In this document: piece by piece, positions 1 through 8,544 of the stretch
How the letters are laid out: every line of letters begins with the position of its first letter
Position numbering within the stretch: position 1 is the first letter of the stretch
Origin: Nitriliruptoraceae bacterium
GTDB taxonomy: Bacteria > Actinomycetota > Nitriliruptoria > Nitriliruptorales > Nitriliruptoraceae
Direction: 5' to 3'
Length of the DNA: 38,861 nucleotides
NCBI GenBank assembly: GCA_007136095.1
Contig: SLHP01000151.1
Span: 1-38,861 of the forward strand
Made by a program: the position numbers and the translations under genes
The notes under the pieces: model-generated
Seen by the model: only the letters and a program-made list of their open reading frames with translations
Database searches by the model: none
Told to the model about the DNA's origin: nothing

Positions 1-1041
1 CATCACGGTCATCCCCCCCGCTCCGGCGCCGAACGCGAGCACCATGATCACGTCGGACGCGCCCGTCTGGAGGACGACGGGCAGGGCCAGGCCCACCCCC
101 ATCAGCACCAGGCAGGTGACCAGTACCGGCCGGGTCGCAGCGCGCTTCGCCGCCGCGCCGACGGCCAGTCTGCCGACCACCTTCGCGATGCCGAGGAGGC
201 TCGCGATCGCTGCGGCCCGTCCTGGGGTCCGGCCGGAGGCGACCAGCGCCGCCACCAGGTGCACTCCGATGGCCTGGGTCGCGGATCCGCCGAGCACATG
301 GGCGAGCACGATGCGTCGGAGGCGTGGGCTTGTGGCCAGGGTCGGCGCGTCGAGCGGAGTGTCGCGCCCATCGTCGGCGCCCGACGTGGCAGCGGATGGG
401 GGGGCACCGTCGTCCGGATCGGGAGCGGCTCGGAGGCCGCCGGATGTCTCCGACGGCTCAGGAGCCACGATGCTCCCGGTGCGCGGCACCCAGAGCAGGC
501 AGAGCGGCGCCGACAGCAGGACGTGACCGATGGCGAGTACCACCAGCGCGGCCCGCCAGCCGACAGCGTCGACCAGCACGGCGGCCAACGGGATGAAGAT
601 CGTGCTGGCCAGGGCGCCCAGCAGGGTCACGCCCAGGATCCCCTCCCGTCGCTGGCCCGGCGCATGCCGGACGATCGTGGCGAAGGCCGGTTCGTACAGC
701 GACATCGCCATGCCGATACCGATCACGACCCAGGCCGCGAGGTAGATCGGGTAGAGGTTCGTCACCGACCACACCAGCACGCCAGAACCCCCGATCACGG
801 CACCGAGCGTCATGACCGTGCGTCCCCCGTGCAGGTCGATCGTCCGGCCGATCACCGGAGCGCAGAGCCCGGAGACGGACAGCCCGACGGTCGGTCCGGC
901 GGAGAGTGCCGCCGTTGACCAGCCCAACTCCACCGTCATGGGCTCGAGCATGACGCTCACGGCGTAGAGCAGCAGTCCGAACCCGGCGGTGGTCGTCACC
1001 GCGAGGGCGACGAACATCCGGCGCGTCGCACCGGTTGTCAC
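1..1041 (-). CDS. MFS transporter, C-terminus beyond window edge
   Basis: Major facilitator superfamily permease, probably an exporter or small-organic-acid carrier in the cytoplasmic membrane; the substrate cannot be read from the sequence. The frame is open for 347 codons to base 1 with no stop, so the C-terminal part is missing. Visible are six N-terminal hydrophobic segments, an MFS loop 2-3 motif ([10 protein letters not shown], near residue 70), a long hydrophilic central loop rich in Pro, Asp and Ala, then further hydrophobic segments. I chose GTG 1041 because a GGAGG lies about 10 bases upstream; GTG 1047 and ATG 1017 are alternatives. The gene diverges from the mscR remnant. Family assignment is firm, function is not. 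Confidence 0.85.
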   Translation of the reverse strand, partial: MTTGATRRMFVALAVTTTAGFGLLLYAVSVMLEPMTVELGWSTAALSAGPTVGLSVSGLCAPVIGRTIDLHGGRTVMTLGAVIGGSGVLVWSVTNLYPIYLAAWVVIGIGMAMSLYEPAFATIVRHAPGQRREGILGVTLLGALASTIFIPLAAVLVDAVGWRAALVVLAIGHVLLSAPLCLLWVPRTGSIVAPEPSETSGGLRAAPDPDDGAPPSAATSGADDGRDTPLDAPTLATSPRLRRIVLAHVLGGSATQAIGVHLVAALVASGRTPGRAAAIASLLGIAKVVGRLAVGAAAKRAATRPVLVTCLVLMGVGLALPVVLQTGASDVIMVLAFGAGAGGMTVM

Positions 1042-1076
1042 CTCCACCGATCCTCCGCTCAACGGTCCGCCCACTG

Positions 1077-1094
1077 TATCGATGGGTATCGATG
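1077..1094. repeat. direct repeat TATCGATG, two copies 10 bp apart
   Basis: TATCGATG occurs at 1077-1084 and 1087-1094, one helical turn apart and each containing the palindrome ATCGAT. The pair lies 36-53 bases upstream of the MFS start and may overlap its promoter. An operator is possible, but no adjacent regulator is visible. Confidence 0.3.
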
Positions 1095-1276
1095 CCCCGG
1101 TCATCGTCGATGCGACGACCGTGCAGGTGGCCGACCGGGCTCGCCACCCGTTTGCCCGGCGGAACCCATCGGACGTTCCCGATGTGTTGGTGCGGTCTCG
1201 CACGGCGGTTGGCGACCCTTGCGAGGGGTCGGGACGGGAGGTCCGACCGCGACGCCGACACGGGAGAGGCAGGCTC

Positions 1277-1774
1277 ATGGCACAGCAGGATCGAGGTGTG
1301 GTCGCCCACGGCGAGGAACAGCCGGTCCGCGTGGAGGTCATCGTGGTCCCGGACCCGGGTCCCGGTGAGGCGGTGGTGGCGATCCAGGCGTGCGGCGTCT
1401 GCCACACGGACCTGCACGACGGCGAGGGTGGCATCAACGACGAGTTCCCGTTCCTGCTCGGCCACGAGGCCGCGGGTGTCGGCGAGGTGGTCGGCGAGGG
1501 TGTCACCGACGTCGCGGCGGGCGACTCCGTGAGACTCAACTGGCGAGCGGTCTGCGGCAGTTGCCGGGCCTGCGCCCGTGGTGAGGCCCAGTACTGCTTC
1601 GACACATGCAACGCGGCCATCGCGGGCGCCAAGGTGGCTGGTGCCACCACCATCATCGCCGTCGACATCGATCCCCGGAAGCTCGACTCCGAGACGATCA
1701 CACTGGACGACATCGAGGCGGCGTTCGACAAGATGCACCGCGGCGAGGTCCTGCGATCCGTGGTCCTGCTGTGA
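1277..1774 (+). pseudogene. mscR: mscR-like S-(hydroxymethyl)mycothiol dehydrogenase with two internal deletions
   Basis: Remnant of the zinc-dependent mycothiol-linked formaldehyde dehydrogenase. The family is about 360 residues long; this frame has 165. The N-terminal GroES-like part is well kept: GVCHTD near 40-45 and LGHEAAG near 61-67 (catalytic zinc), and four Cys of the structural zinc loop at 93-107. After residue ~112 the sequence jumps to the middle of the Rossmann fold ([19 protein letters not shown]), and after ~137 to the C-terminal tail ([10 protein letters not shown] to the end). The glycine-rich NAD motif and most of the coenzyme domain are absent. Both junctions keep frame, so the ORF looks intact but should not encode an active enzyme. 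The ATG follows GGGAGAGG. The stop overlaps the GTG of a truncated MBL hydrolase. Identification rests on remembered MscR sequences. Confidence 0.85.
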
Positions 1775-1920
1775 CCGCCCGGATCGAGCACCTGGTCACT
1801 TCCGGCACGTTCAGCCTCGACGGCGGCACCTGGGAGGTCGACAACAACGTCTGGATCGTCGCTGCCTCCCGGCGCGTCCCGCGACCGATCAGCCGGTGGG
1901 TGCGGGGATGTACTGGTTGA
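1771..1920 (+). pseudogene. truncated metallo-beta-lactamase-fold hydrolase (mscR partner)
   Basis: About 30 codons from GTG 1771 (TARIEHLVTSGTFSLDGGTW onward) match the N-terminus of the MBL-fold hydrolase that follows mscR in mycobacteria and other actinomycetes. Similarity ends near base 1860 and the frame stops at 1920 after unrelated sequence. The HxHxDH metal motif that defines the family is absent, so no function is expected. The 3' end overlaps the convergent hydrolase gene ending at 1889. With the gutted dehydrogenase next to it, the whole formaldehyde-detoxification operon has decayed here. Confidence 0.75.
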
Positions 1921-3049
1921 GGAACGCGCGGAGGTCGGCCTCGAACCGGGCCCGATCGGTGTTCCACTCACGGACGTGTTCGACCCCCTCGTACTCCTCG
2001 TAGATCACCAGGTCCGGACGTGCGTCGGCCAGTTCCCGGCTGGGTTCGATCGGGACCGTGGAGTCCAACGTGCCATGGGTCACCAGCAGCGGGGTGGACA
2101 GTTCGTCGGCGTCGCGGGCGTGTTCGAGGTTGCTGAACACCATCCCCGACCGCAGCCGGGTCACGATCTTCGCGGACACCAGGAGCGGACGGATCAACGG
2201 CCCCGGGATGTCGCGTGCCTGCGCCTGTTGGACCAGCGTTGCGTCCATCGACACCAGCGGTGAGATCAACGCGGCTGCCTCGACGTCCCCGGCTCCGTCG
2301 GCCCGTCGCAGGTAGTTGAGGATGATGCCCGCGCCCTGGCTGTAGCCGACCAGGACGAAGGAATCGGCGTCCTCGGTCTCGCGCAGGTGGTCGATGGCCA
2401 CCTCAAGATCACGCCACTCGACGTCGCCGAACCGCCCGTAGCCGTCGGGGTCGGCCGGCGCGTCCGGATCGTTGCGGATCGCGACCGCCAGGCCGGGCAG
2501 GCCCAACTCGGAGGTGATGGTCAGGGCCCGGTTGGCCTCGTCCTTCTCCGCACCGCGTCCGTGGACGAGGACCGCCCAGGTGCCGGTGGTGTCCATGCCG
2601 GGCTCGACGACACGCCAGGACGGCAACAGCCCGAGTTCCCCTTCGATGTCGATCGTGGTCGTCGTCAGGCCGAGCGTCTCCTCCGGCGACCCGGCGAACG
2701 TGGCCACCGACGCCTGTCCGAGGTCACCCACATCGGGCCAGGCGCCGGAGAGCAGAGCCCCGGACCGCTCGACCCCGTCGGCGGTGGTCGTGGTGTTCCC
2801 CTGGAGCGCGAGCAGCCCGCCGGCCGTCTGGAACCCCACGATGGGAAGGTCGACGAGATCCCCCTCGGTCGCGGCAAGGGTGAGCGTGCTCGTGGACTCG
2901 TCGGTCGCCACGACCTCGACGTCGTAGACCGGGTCTCCCGGGACCGGCGCCGGCAGCAGTTCGTCGCTGTAGTACCACCCGCCGGCCCCCAGTCCCGCGG
3001 TGGCCAGCACGAGCGGCCCGATGAACGACAAGAGCAGTACACGGCGCAT
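1889..3049 (-). CDS. membrane-anchored alpha/beta hydrolase
   Basis: Serine hydrolase of the alpha/beta fold, 386 residues, probably held outside the membrane by one N-terminal hydrophobic segment (about residues 4-27) with no clear cleavage site. A poorly conserved, Thr/Val-rich extracytoplasmic region covers about 30-160. The hydrolase core follows with an HGRG oxyanion segment, the nucleophile elbow GYSQGAG, an acid in HGTLDSTVP and the His in GVEHVREWN, so the triad looks complete. Substrate is unknown; esterase or peptidase activity is possible. ATG 3049 is chosen because GGGAG lies just upstream and the longer open frame before it has weak codon bias. It is convergent with the MBL remnant and divergent from rsmI. 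Confidence 0.85.
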   Translation of the reverse strand: MRRVLLLSFIGPLVLATAGLGAGGWYYSDELLPAPVPGDPVYDVEVVATDESTSTLTLAATEGDLVDLPIVGFQTAGGLLALQGNTTTTADGVERSGALLSGAWPDVGDLGQASVATFAGSPEETLGLTTTTIDIEGELGLLPSWRVVEPGMDTTGTWAVLVHGRGAEKDEANRALTITSELGLPGLAVAIRNDPDAPADPDGYGRFGDVEWRDLEVAIDHLRETEDADSFVLVGYSQGAGIILNYLRRADGAGDVEAAALISPLVSMDATLVQQAQARDIPGPLIRPLLVSAKIVTRLRSGMVFSNLEHARDADELSTPLLVTHGTLDSTVPIEPSRELADARPDLVIYEEYEGVEHVREWNTDRARFEADLRAFLNQYIPAPTG

Positions 3050-3157
3050 CGACGTTCTCCCACGTCGTCCATCTGCCTGGTCCGCGATCGGACCTGCAGC
3101 AGCAACGAGCCCGGTCGGACCGACCCCGAGCGCAGGAGCATAGGAGTTCGCCACGCT

Positions 3158-3185
3158 GCCGCCCGCCATAGGCTCTGCGGGCGGC
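3158..3185. repeat. perfect 9-bp inverted repeat between divergent genes
   Basis: GCCGCCCGC at 3158-3166 and GCGGGCGGC at 3177-3185 can pair around a 10-base loop. It lies between the divergent hydrolase and rsmI starts, which argues against a terminator. Its role is unknown, and such repeats are common at this GC content. Confidence 0.3.
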
Positions 3186-3253
3186 GGATCGAACGTGTCC
3201 CCGGTCATCGGTGTGATCGCGGGTGGTGGGGCAACAGACCCAGAGGAGTCGAG

Positions 3254-4087
3254 GTGGCAGCGATCCTGACGGTCGTCGCGACCCCGATCGGCAACCTCGG
3301 CGACCTGTCTCCGCGCGCTGCCGAGGCACTGCACACCGCGGACCTGGTGCTGGCGGAGGACACCCGGCGGACCGGCAAGCTGCTCCAGCACATCGGCAGT
3401 CAGGTTCCCCAGCGGTCGCTGCACGATCACAACGAGCGGGACCGGATCGACGAGGTGCTCGCGGTCCTGGCCGAGGGTCGGCGGGTCGTGCTCGTCTCCG
3501 ATGCCGGTACTCCGGCGGTCTCCGATCCGGGCTACCGGCTGATCGCGGCGGCGGTCGCGGCCGGCATCCGCATCGAGCCGATCCCGGGGCCGTCAGCGGT
3601 CCTGGCCGCGCTGGTCGCCTCCGGCCTGCCGAGCGACCGGGTCGCGTTCGACGGATTCCTGCCCCGGAAGGGTGCGGCTCGCAGCGAGCGCCTGGCTGCC
3701 CTGGCCACTGAGCGCCGCACGATGGTGCTGTTCGCCTCACCCCACCGGGCGTCGGCCGATCTCGGTGACCTGGCGGCCGCGCTCGGCGCCGATCGGCGCG
3801 CGGTCGTCGCCCGCGAACTGACCAAGCTGCATGAACAGTTGCTGCGGGGCACGCTGGGGGAGCTGGCATCCACGACCTCGCAGGGTCTGAGGGGTGAGGT
3901 GACGATCGTCATCGACGGCGCGCCGGATCCGGTCGCTGCGCCGGTCTCCGCTGCCGAACTGGTTCGCCGGGTCCGCGATCTGATCGCGACCGGGGTCAGC
4001 AAGAAGCAGGCGATCGCGACCGTGGCGGAGGCGGCGCAGGTGCCCAAGCGGGACGTCTACCAGGCGGTCGTCGACGCGGGTTCCTGA
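3254..4087 (+). CDS. rsmI: 16S rRNA (cytidine1402-2'-O)-methyltransferase RsmI
   Basis: SAM-dependent tetrapyrrole-methylase-fold enzyme that 2'-O-methylates C1402 in the ribosomal decoding centre. The 277 residues match the family's usual length. Family motifs are present in order: TPIGNLGDLSPRA (about 9-21), AEDTRRT (about 35-41), SDAGTPAVSDPG (about 83-94) and PGPSAVLAALVASGLP (about 114-129). A helical C-terminal region ends in VPKRDVYQAVV, typical of RsmI. I chose GTG 3254 because AGAGGAG lies upstream and TVVATPIGN follows at the expected distance. tatD comes next after 246 bases; metG, often found between them in actinomycetes, is absent. Confidence 0.95.
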   Translation: MAAILTVVATPIGNLGDLSPRAAEALHTADLVLAEDTRRTGKLLQHIGSQVPQRSLHDHNERDRIDEVLAVLAEGRRVVLVSDAGTPAVSDPGYRLIAAAVAAGIRIEPIPGPSAVLAALVASGLPSDRVAFDGFLPRKGAARSERLAALATERRTMVLFASPHRASADLGDLAAALGADRRAVVARELTKLHEQLLRGTLGELASTTSQGLRGEVTIVIDGAPDPVAAPVSAAELVRRVRDLIATGVSKKQAIATVAEAAQVPKRDVYQAVVDAGS

Positions 4088-4333
4088 CCCACCGAGGCCG
4101 CTCACGGACGTGGTCCGGTGACCGGAACGCTCCCTGGTGTTCCCCCAGCGCACACAGGATCCCGCTGGTAATCTCCGGGGCTTCGAGGCCATCCGTCGCA
4201 GCCGGCTCACCAATCTCCCGGCGCCGCGCACCGCTGCCGCTGGCGCCCATCTGGGGTAGCGAGGGGTCTTGGGTTGGCGAGAGACCATCCCGGCCCGCCA
4301 GGGCACCATCCACCCACGGGGGTACCGACCGCG

Positions 4334-5101
4334 ATGCCATACGTCGACACGCACTGCCACCTCGATCATCACGATGGTCTCTCCACCGCCGACCAGGTCG
4401 CGCGGGCGCTCGAGGCGGACGTCTCGACCATGATCACGGTCGGCACCGATATGGCCTCGTCGACGCAGGCGGTCGCCACCGCACAGCGTTTCGAGGGCGT
4501 CTGGGCCGCGGTGGGCGTCCACCCCAACGACTCGATGGAAGCCACGCCGCAGGTGTTGGAGGTGATCGGGCGCCTCGCGCAGGACGACGCCGTCGTCGCG
4601 ATCGGGGAGACCGGCCTGGACTACTACCGGGACCACACCACCCCCTCGCAGCAGGAGGCCAGCTTCCGGGCGCACATCGATCTGGCCAAGCAGCACGACC
4701 GTGCCCTGGTGATCCACTGCCGCGAGGCCTGGGACGACTGCCTCAAGATCCTGGAGGATCAGGGTCCGCCGGCGCGGGTCGTCATGCACTGTTTCTCGGG
4801 TGACCTGGACGTCACCGCACGGTGCGCTGAGGCGGGCTGGTACCTGTCGTTCGCCGGGAACGTGACCTTCGCCAACGCGCAGAGCCTGCGCGATGCGGCG
4901 GCGGCCACCCCGCTGGACCTGCTGCTGACCGAGACCGACTCGCCCTTCCTCACCCCGCATCCCCACCGTGGCAAGCCCAACGACCCGTCCTACGTGCCGT
5001 TGACGCTGCACGCCCTGGCTGCAGCCCAGGATCGTGCGCCTGGGGAGGTCGAGGAGGCGGTCCTGGCCAACACCAGGCGGGCGTTCGCGCTGCCGGACTG
5101 A
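4334..5101 (+). CDS. tatD: TatD family metal-dependent hydrolase
   Basis: TIM-barrel amidohydrolase-superfamily nuclease; characterised TatD proteins are Mg-dependent DNases active on single-stranded ends. At 255 residues it has the normal length. The metal ligands are visible: DTHCHLD near residue 4 (HxH pair), the Glu of IGETGLDYY near 94, the His of VIHCREAW and MHCFSG, and the Asp of TETDSPFLTP near 200. ATG 4334 puts the metal motif at the N-terminus as usual; an upstream TTG at 4274 would add 20 poorly conserved residues. A TAATCT hexamer about 160 bases upstream may be a -10. It precedes the rpf-rsmA-ispE block, as in many actinomycetes. Confidence 0.93.
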   Translation: MPYVDTHCHLDHHDGLSTADQVARALEADVSTMITVGTDMASSTQAVATAQRFEGVWAAVGVHPNDSMEATPQVLEVIGRLAQDDAVVAIGETGLDYYRDHTTPSQQEASFRAHIDLAKQHDRALVIHCREAWDDCLKILEDQGPPARVVMHCFSGDLDVTARCAEAGWYLSFAGNVTFANAQSLRDAAAATPLDLLLTETDSPFLTPHPHRGKPNDPSYVPLTLHALAAAQDRAPGEVEEAVLANTRRAFALPD

Positions 5102-5163
5102 CCTGGCCGATAGGCCAGTGTGGAGGTGCACGGACCCCGTCAGCCGACCTACCCTTCGGGGCT

Positions 5164-6342
5164 ATGCGTTCATTCCTGGGCCGTTCGGTCCCCTCTTTCC
5201 GTTGGTCCTCTCTCCTAGGACTCCTCTCCCTCGGTGTTCTCGCCGCGGGCCTCCTCGCGTGGTCGAACACCGTTGAGGTCGACATCGACGGTGAGGTGAC
5301 GTCGGTTCGAACCTACGTCGACACCGTCGGTGATGTCCTCGACCGCCTGGCTGTCGACGTGGATCACGGCGACGAGGTCAGCCCCGACCTCGATGCGCCG
5401 GTCGAGAGCGGCATGCTCATCGAGGTCGCGCGGGCCTCCACCGTCGACGTGCTGGTCGACGGGCTGTTCCTCAGTCGGGTCGTCGCACCGGTCGACACGG
5501 TCGCCGACGTGCTGGCGGAAGCGGACCTCGCACAACTGCCGGACGACGGTGCTCGGGTCACGCCTGCTCTCGGCTCATCGGTCGACGACGGTGATGCGAT
5601 CGAGGTGTGGACCCCGCAGGACGTCCGGATCGCCGTCGACGGCGAGACCCTGACGGTCGAGACCCTGATCCAAGATGTCGAGAGCCTGCTCGAGGCCGAA
5701 GGCATCGAACTCGGCGACGACGACCGCATCAACGTCGCTCTCGAAGCACCCCTGGTGTTCGTCGACGACGTCGTGATCGAACGGGTGGAGTACGTCGACG
5801 AGGTCGACGAGGTGGTGCTCGAGCACGACGAGGTCCGTCGCGAGACCGACGATCTGGACCAGGGGAACACCCGTGTCGACGTCGAGGGTGAAGACGGTCT
5901 GCGCCACGACACATGGCAGGTCAAGCTCGTGGACGGCGACGAGGTCGACCGGGAACTGGTGGACGAGGAGATCGTCCGCGAACCGACGGATCGGGTCGTG
6001 CTCGTCGGCACCCGCACCCCGCCGCCCCCGCCCCCGCCGTCGTCCTCCTCTTCGGGGTCGCGCAGCGCGCCCAGCGGTGTGCCATCCGCTGACGATCCGG
6101 TCTGGACCCGGCTGGCAGAGTGCGAGTCCAACGGCAACTGGTCGAACGTCTCGGGCAACGGGATGTACTACGGCGGGTTGCAGTTCCACCCGGATACCTG
6201 GCGATCCGTCGGAGGCAGCGGCATGCCCCATCACGCATCGCGCGCGGAGCAGATCTACCGGGCCCAGCGGCTCCTGGCGAAGCCCTGGGCGACCTGGGGT
6301 AACCAGTGGCCGGCCTGCTCACGGATGCTCGGGTTGAGCTGA
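5164..6342 (+). CDS. RpfB-like resuscitation-promoting factor
   Basis: Secreted or membrane-anchored muralytic enzyme that cleaves peptidoglycan glycan strands and promotes exit from dormancy in actinomycetes. The 391-392 residues include an N-terminal hydrophobic anchor (about 15-33), three DUF348 (YabB-like) repeats starting near 38, 92 and 153, a G5 domain (about 205-283), a linker with seven consecutive Pro and then Ser, and a C-terminal Rpf transglycosylase domain (about 308-391). The catalytic Glu is retained in LAECESNGNW and the typical YYGGLQF motif follows. The architecture matches RpfB of Mycobacterium; the central region is strikingly acidic (Asp/Glu/Val-rich). It sits between tatD and rsmA as in related genomes. 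Confidence 0.93.
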   Translation: MRSFLGRSVPSFRWSSLLGLLSLGVLAAGLLAWSNTVEVDIDGEVTSVRTYVDTVGDVLDRLAVDVDHGDEVSPDLDAPVESGMLIEVARASTVDVLVDGLFLSRVVAPVDTVADVLAEADLAQLPDDGARVTPALGSSVDDGDAIEVWTPQDVRIAVDGETLTVETLIQDVESLLEAEGIELGDDDRINVALEAPLVFVDDVVIERVEYVDEVDEVVLEHDEVRRETDDLDQGNTRVDVEGEDGLRHDTWQVKLVDGDEVDRELVDEEIVREPTDRVVLVGTRTPPPPPPPSSSSSGSRSAPSGVPSADDPVWTRLAECESNGNWSNVSGNGMYYGGLQFHPDTWRSVGGSGMPHHASRAEQIYRAQRLLAKPWATWGNQWPACSRMLGLS

Positions 6343-6408
6343 CCGGGTTCGGCGTAGGCTCCCCCGGTCCATCACTCCGGCCGACGAGGCGCTGCCATCA
6401 CCGATCCG

Positions 6409-7233
6409 TTGACTCCTCCCGAGGTCCGTGAGTTGCTGTCGGCCCATGGGCTCGCGCCGCGCCGGTCCGCCGGCCAGAACTTCGTGGTCGACCCGAACAC
6501 GGTGCGTCGGATCATCGCGGCGGCCGACCTCGATGCGACGGACACCGTCGTGGAGATCGGGCCCGGCCTCGGGTCGCTCACGCTGACCCTGGCGGACGCG
6601 GTGCGCCGGGTCATCGCGATCGAGATCGATGCCGGCTTCGTCGAGGTCCTGCGCACACGGATCAGCGACCGCGACGACATCGAACTCGTCCACGCTGATG
6701 CGATGCAGGCCGACCTGGGCGCACTCATCGGGTCCGGAAGCGCGCGGCTGGTCGCCAACCTCCCCTACAACGTGGCGACGCCACTGGTGGTGCACGCCTT
6801 CGACTGCGCTGCCATCACCGACGCGTTCGTGATGGTCCAGCGTGAGGTCGGAGAGCGCTGGTGCGCCGCTCCGGGCGATCGTCTCCGCGCCGGCATCAGC
6901 GTCAAGCTCGACCTGGTCGCCCATGTCGAGGTGGTGTTCACGATCCCCCGCAACGTCTTCTACCCGGTGCCCAACGTCGACAGCGTGATGGTGAGGCTCC
7001 GCCGGCGCGACGACGCCCCCGATCCTGCGGAGCGACGGTGGGTGGGCAGGGTCGTCGAGGCGGCTTTCGCCCAACGTCGTAAGACGCTGCGCAACACCCT
7101 GCGCGCGATCGCCCCTCCGGGTCACCTCGATGCAGCTGCCGCGGCCACGGGGATCGACCTCGGTGCCCGCGCCGAGACGCTGTCGACCGATGAGTTCCGT
7201 GCGTTCGCTGCCGTACTGCGCGATGGCACCTGA
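6409..7233 (+). CDS. rsmA: 16S rRNA (adenine1518/1519-N6)-dimethyltransferase RsmA (KsgA)
   Basis: Dimethylates the two adjacent adenines of the 3' terminal helix of 16S rRNA, a late small-subunit assembly step. Motifs: AGQNFVVDPNTV (about 21-32), VEIGPGLGSLTLTL (SAM motif I), AIEIDAG (motif II), the catalytic NLPYNVATPLV and the C-terminal FAQRRKTLRNTL. The only canonical start after the in-frame stop at 6355 is TTG 6409, which has no good ribosome site. ATC 6397 lies 7 bases after a GAGG and would give an N-terminus (M)TDPLTPPEVR, so the true start may be 6397. ispE follows closely, as is common in actinomycetes. Confidence 0.94.
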   Translation: MTPPEVRELLSAHGLAPRRSAGQNFVVDPNTVRRIIAAADLDATDTVVEIGPGLGSLTLTLADAVRRVIAIEIDAGFVEVLRTRISDRDDIELVHADAMQADLGALIGSGSARLVANLPYNVATPLVVHAFDCAAITDAFVMVQREVGERWCAAPGDRLRAGISVKLDLVAHVEVVFTIPRNVFYPVPNVDSVMVRLRRRDDAPDPAERRWVGRVVEAAFAQRRKTLRNTLRAIAPPGHLDAAAAATGIDLGARAETLSTDEFRAFAAVLRDGT

Positions 7234-7344
7234 CGGGCTGACCGTCGCGGCGGGCGGTGGGCGCGTCAGGAGGGGGCCACGCGTCACCGTACGATGGTGG
7301 TGCCCCGGGAGGGAGAGCCCGGTGGCCCGGATGGGAGGGACAGG

Positions 7345-8313
7345 GTGAACGACCGCGCGTCGACATCCGTCTCCTGTGTCAGTGTCCGCGTGCCGTCCAA
7401 GGTCAACCTCTTCCTCGCGATCCGCGACCGACGTCCCGACGGGTACCACGAACTCGTCACCGTGCTCCAGACGGTGTCGATCTACGACACGGTCAAGGCA
7501 CGGCTCGACAGCCCGAACGCCGCGCATCCGGCGGCACGTCGGTTCATGGAACTGGCGTTCACCCAGGACGGTGGCGGGCAGGTCCCCGCCGATGACACCA
7601 ACCTCGCCGTCCGTGCCGCGCGCTGTCTGATGGAGGCAATCGGGGTCGGCACCAGCGACCGTGACGGTCATCCCGACGTTCCGATGACCCGTCTGCACCT
7701 CAGCAAGGCGATCCCGGTCGCCGCCGGCATGGCCGGCGGATCGGCCGATGCGGCGGCGGCCCTGGTGGCCCTCAACCATCTGTGGGAGGCCGACCTGGAT
7801 CGCGACGAACTGCGCGCCCTGGCGGCCGACCTGGGAGCGGACGTGCCGTTCTGCATCGGCGGCGGGACCGCGCTGGCGACGGGCATCGGCACCGCGACCG
7901 CCCAGGTCCTGGCGCGCGGCGCGTATGCCTGGGTGGTCGGCATCAGCGATCGACCCCTGTCGACCGCGGAGGTCTACCGCGCCCACGACGAGGTTGGCCG
8001 TCGCTCCGACATCGAGCCGGACGCGGTGCTCCAGGCACTGCGGACCGGCGATGCCGAGGCCCTCGGTGCCGCGCTCCACAACGACCTCGAGGTGGCCGCA
8101 TGCCACCTCCGGCCCGAGCTGGCCGACGACAGAGCGGCTCTGCTCGACGCCGGGGCCCTGGGTGCGATGGTCAGCGGATCCGGTCCGACGGTGGTCGGCC
8201 TGGCGGAGTCGGCCGAGCATGCCGCGTCGATCGCGGCGCTGGTCGCTGACCGGTTCGACCGGGTCGAGGTCGCGCTGTCCCCTGCGGGTGGTCCGGAGAT
8301 CGTTCGGGACTGA
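7345..8313 (+). CDS. ispE: 4-diphosphocytidyl-2-C-methyl-D-erythritol kinase IspE
   Basis: GHMP kinase that phosphorylates the 2-hydroxyl of CDP-methylerythritol in the MEP isoprenoid pathway. The 322 residues show the N-terminal substrate motif VPSKVNLFLAI and RRPDGYHEL, the ATP-binding glycine-rich loop IPVAAGMAGGSADAAAAL (about 134-151), DVPFCIGGGTAL and the C-terminal GHMP motif MVSGSGPTVVGL. GTG 7345 is preceded by GGGAGGGACAGG, a strong ribosome site. An insertion of about 20 residues relative to short homologues lies between the substrate motif and the ATP loop (PNAAHPAARRFMELAFTQDG), as in several actinobacterial IspE. No ribosomal terminator-like structure is evident before the tRNA gene downstream. 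Confidence 0.95.
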   Translation: MNDRASTSVSCVSVRVPSKVNLFLAIRDRRPDGYHELVTVLQTVSIYDTVKARLDSPNAAHPAARRFMELAFTQDGGGQVPADDTNLAVRAARCLMEAIGVGTSDRDGHPDVPMTRLHLSKAIPVAAGMAGGSADAAAALVALNHLWEADLDRDELRALAADLGADVPFCIGGGTALATGIGTATAQVLARGAYAWVVGISDRPLSTAEVYRAHDEVGRRSDIEPDAVLQALRTGDAEALGAALHNDLEVAACHLRPELADDRAALLDAGALGAMVSGSGPTVVGLAESAEHAASIAALVADRFDRVEVALSPAGGPEIVRD

Positions 8314-8418
8314 CGTCGCCGGCTCGTGGCCCGCGTCACCGTGCCGGTGGGTGTCACGGTCGACGGCCGAACCGGCGTGTGGGCTGCGTTACCCTTCCGC
8401 GCGGTGCTACGGCCCCGA

Positions 8419-8493
8419 TGGGGGGTGGTGTAACCGGCAACACGCCAACCTTTGGAGTTGGAATCCAGGGTTCGATCCCCTGCCCCCCAGCCA
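8419..8493 (+). tRNA. tRNA-Gln (anticodon TTG), CCA encoded
   Basis: A full cloverleaf can be drawn: acceptor TGGGGGG 8419-8425 pairs with CCCCCCA 8483-8489, discriminator G 8490, encoded CCA 8491-8493. The D arm begins at 8428. The anticodon stem CCAAC/GTTGG encloses the loop CTTTGGA, giving anticodon TTG, which reads CAA and by wobble CAG. The T arm is CAGGG-TTCGATC-CCCTG. It lies between ispE and the convergent purE. Confidence 0.96.
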
Positions 8494-8544
8494 CCCAGGA
8501 TCTGCGATGGATCGTTCGCGCCCCGGTCCGGGGGAACCGTGACG

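Noticed and set aside
3050-3430. N-terminal extension of the alpha/beta hydrolase frame
   Set aside because: The open frame runs into rsmI on the other strand. Codon bias weakens before 3049, where a ribosome site and a hydrophobic anchor begin.
6319-8220. 633-codon antisense frame over rsmA and ispE
   Set aside because: It lies opposite two confidently identified genes and its residue pattern (Arg, Asp, Gly, His rich) is typical of a shadow frame.
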